Source: Calditrichaceae bacterium
GTDB lineage: Bacteria > Calditrichota > Calditrichia > Calditrichales > Calditrichaceae
Length of the DNA stretch: 5,918 nucleotides
Assembly (NCBI GenBank): GCA_030622395.1
Contig: JAUXGF010000208.1
Span: forward strand, 1-5,918
Direction: 5' to 3'
Shown here in pieces: positions 5,088-5,918 of this stretch (position 1 is its first letter; each line of letters starts with the position of its first letter). The notes beneath the pieces are model-generated. The model did not search any database. It was not told where the DNA came from and saw only the letters and a list, made by a program, of their open reading frames with translations. The translations under genes and the position numbers were made by a program.

Positions 5088-5339
5088 TCCTACGGTTGAG
5101 CTTTATACACACTTAACACCGAGGGGCACAGATGATTTTTTGGGCTAAAGCCCAGATTGGAGTGTAGATTCCATATCCCCGACTTAAAAAGTCGGGGAAA
5201 CCTAAATTTCCAAAATTAATTTCGGGCTTTAGCCCAAAAATTGTTATCTGTAGACTGAAATCAGAAAATATGGCAGCCTTTTTTAAAAATCTACTTTTAA
5301 ACCTCGGTGTTAAGTGTGTGCAAAGCTCAGGCCCTACGG
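5087..5339. mobile_element. MITE-like non-coding element with TIRs and probable 9-bp target duplication
   Basis: Terminal inverted repeats lie at 5096-5124 and 5302-5330 (29 bases, 26 matching), both ending in TTAACACCGAGG on the inner side. They are flanked by the direct repeat GTCCTACGG (5087-5095) and GCCCTACGG (5331-5339), 8 of 9 identical, as expected for a target-site duplication. Inside is a second, perfect inverted pair, TTTTTGGGCTAAAGCCC (5137-5153) and its complement (5224-5240), and a central hairpin CCCCGACTT-AAA-AAGTCGGGG (5177-5197). There is no coding capacity: the core is 235 bases, so any mobility would need a transposase supplied elsewhere. The left composite block lacks this element between subunits A and B. 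Alternatively it is a nest of hairpin repeats without transposition history. Confidence 0.65.
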
Positions 5340-5380
5340 GGACTCCTGTGGGGTGGGAATGGGGCTTCCCCTTCTTTGGG

Positions 5381-5454
5381 GTTGTCTTTTATTACAAACA
5401 TTGCGTCCCGCCGGGACTAAAGAATTATCCGGCTTAAATTTGGTATACCATAGT
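5381..5454 (-). repeat. Composite repeat subunit A, right (inverted) copy
   Basis: On the minus strand 5454-5381 matches 877-950 at about 60 of 74 positions. The core reads TTTAGTCCCGGCGGGACG followed by a TGTTTGTA-like stretch. After a short gap the match resumes with GGGAAGCCCCATTCCC (5370-5355). I loosely recognise the module (GTCCC..GGGAC, then AATGTTTRTAG) as a widespread intergenic repeat in Bacteroidota-like genomes that is often mis-called as small hypothetical proteins. Confidence 0.75.
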
Positions 5455-5550
5455 TGGTTTTTTGTTAAAATCCTCTCTATGCCTTGGTACACAAAGGATT
5501 GCAGAATCGGTTAAAAAAGTTTTTAACAATTTTTTACGAATTCAACTCAT

Positions 5551-5692
5551 AAGGGACTAAAAACTTGGCCCTTTAACCATTTCGTCCTTTCAGTTATACC
5601 GATACAGAAGCTAAGTGTTTTTTTGCTACATAGTAGTCCCTTTCCGTAGAAACGCCTTTGGCGTGGGATAAACCACTTTTATTTCGGTATAA
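5551..5692. repeat. Two interleaved perfect 9-bp inverted repeats
   Basis: AAGGGACTA (5551-5559) is complementary to TAGTCCCTT (5634-5642), and TTATACCGA (5594-5602) is complementary to TCGGTATAA (5684-5692). The two pairs interleave, as in a pseudoknot. Between them lies ACGCC-TTT-GGCGT (5652-5664), whose minus-strand reading is followed by TTTCT. It could therefore act as a weak terminator for the minus-strand gene ending at 5733. Chance cannot be excluded. Confidence 0.4.
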
Positions 5693-5732
5693 ATTGATAT
5701 TTAAACCTATTAATCATAACCCGCAGAATTAT

Positions 5733-5918
5733 TTATCTTAATAAAACAAACTTCCCTTCCCGTTTAAATATCCCGGATGAAGTTTTTAAGCTCAGCCTGT
5801 AGAGATAATTCCCGCTGGGCAGACTCTCAGCGTTAAACGGTATCTCTTTAAATCCCGGCGTATTGAATGTTTTCTTTTTTACAGCCGCTGTTTGCCCGAG
5901 AGTATTATATACCTGCAA
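5733..5918 (-). CDS. T9SS type A sorting domain protein, C-terminal end (partial)
   Basis: Only the last 61 codons are in the window; the frame is open to the right edge, so the true start lies beyond 5918. The visible residues form a T9SS type A C-terminal sorting domain (TIGR04183/PF18962 type): Q-V-Y-N-T-L-G-Q at the start, FNAESLPSGNYLYRLS in the middle (family pattern L-x-S-G-x-Y-x-Y-R-L), and a basic end K-F-V-L-L-R. Such domains steer proteins across the outer membrane through the type IX machinery, where they are cleaved and the cargo is released or attached to the surface. The cargo part, which would reveal the function, is outside the window. The gene points left, towards the repeat-rich region, and converges on pepF. 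Confidence 0.88.
   Translation of the reverse strand: MQVYNTLGQTAAVKKKTFNTPGFKEIPFNAESLPSGNYLYRLSLKTSSGIFKREGKFVLLR

Larger units (their letters stand above)
4597..5732. other. Long repeat-rich intergenic region
   Basis: This stretch has no convincing gene. From left to right it holds a weak 59-codon minus-strand frame (4677-4856), the inverted copies of repeat subunits C (4870-4922), B (5056-5087) and A (5381-5454), a GC-rich hairpin (4990-5039) and a MITE-like insertion (5096-5330). A stretch with interleaved inverted repeats (5551-5692) lies just beyond the end of the T9SS-tail gene. Confidence 0.7.

Noticed and set aside
5314..5514. 66-codon plus-strand open frame
   Set aside because: It starts inside the right TIR of the MITE-like element and then translates repeat A on the opposite strand; this is typical of spurious proteins called over dispersed repeats.
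1..5918. CRISPR array, tRNA or rRNA genes
   Set aside because: No evenly spaced direct repeats with unique spacers, no tRNA cloverleaf with a T-loop GTTCRA motif, and no rRNA signatures were seen; the three-way fold at 1111-1158 is too short and lacks tRNA features.

Overview
The window carries three complete plus-strand genes, the 3' end of one minus-strand gene at the right edge, and an unusually large share of non-coding DNA built from dispersed and nested repeats. The most telling gene for taxonomy is the partial one at 5733-5918. It ends in a C-terminal sorting domain of the type IX secretion system (T9SS), which points to the Bacteroidota/Ignavibacteria/FCB side of the bacterial tree. 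All three complete genes have strong Shine-Dalgarno sequences, which Bacteroidia and Flavobacteriia mostly lack. A deeper FCB lineage (Ignavibacteria, Calditrichota, Marinimicrobia or a similar candidate phylum) therefore seems more likely than a classical Bacteroidetes. This placement is inference.

Layout: 1-285 is non-coding and AT-rich, with two octamer-type repeats. 286-732 is a small Cys-rich CGGC-domain protein. 733-1233 is a patchwork of small repeats: a heptamer array, hairpins, a composite repeat block A-B-C and a three-way-junction fold. 1234-2241 is a lipoprotein with a PD40-type beta-propeller. 2242-2643 is intergenic, with one hairpin repeat and a possible promoter. 2656-4548 is an exported oligoendopeptidase F (M3 metallopeptidase), closed by a strong intrinsic terminator. 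4549-5732 is about 1.2 kb without a convincing gene. It holds an inverted, diverged copy of the left A-B-C block, interrupted by a GC-rich hairpin and by a 235-bp MITE-like element with 29-bp terminal inverted repeats and a probable 9-bp target duplication. 5733-5918 (minus) is the T9SS cargo tail.

The genes do not form an obvious pathway or operon: long repeat-filled gaps separate them. Two products (the lipoprotein and the PepF-like peptidase) and the T9SS cargo are cell-envelope or exported proteins; the CGGC protein looks cytoplasmic. I see no defence system, CRISPR array, tRNA, rRNA or integrase. The most interesting material is the repeat architecture. The same ordered repeat block sits in opposite orientation on both sides of the lipoprotein-pepF segment, and comparing the two copies shows one of them interrupted by a small TIR-bounded insertion.
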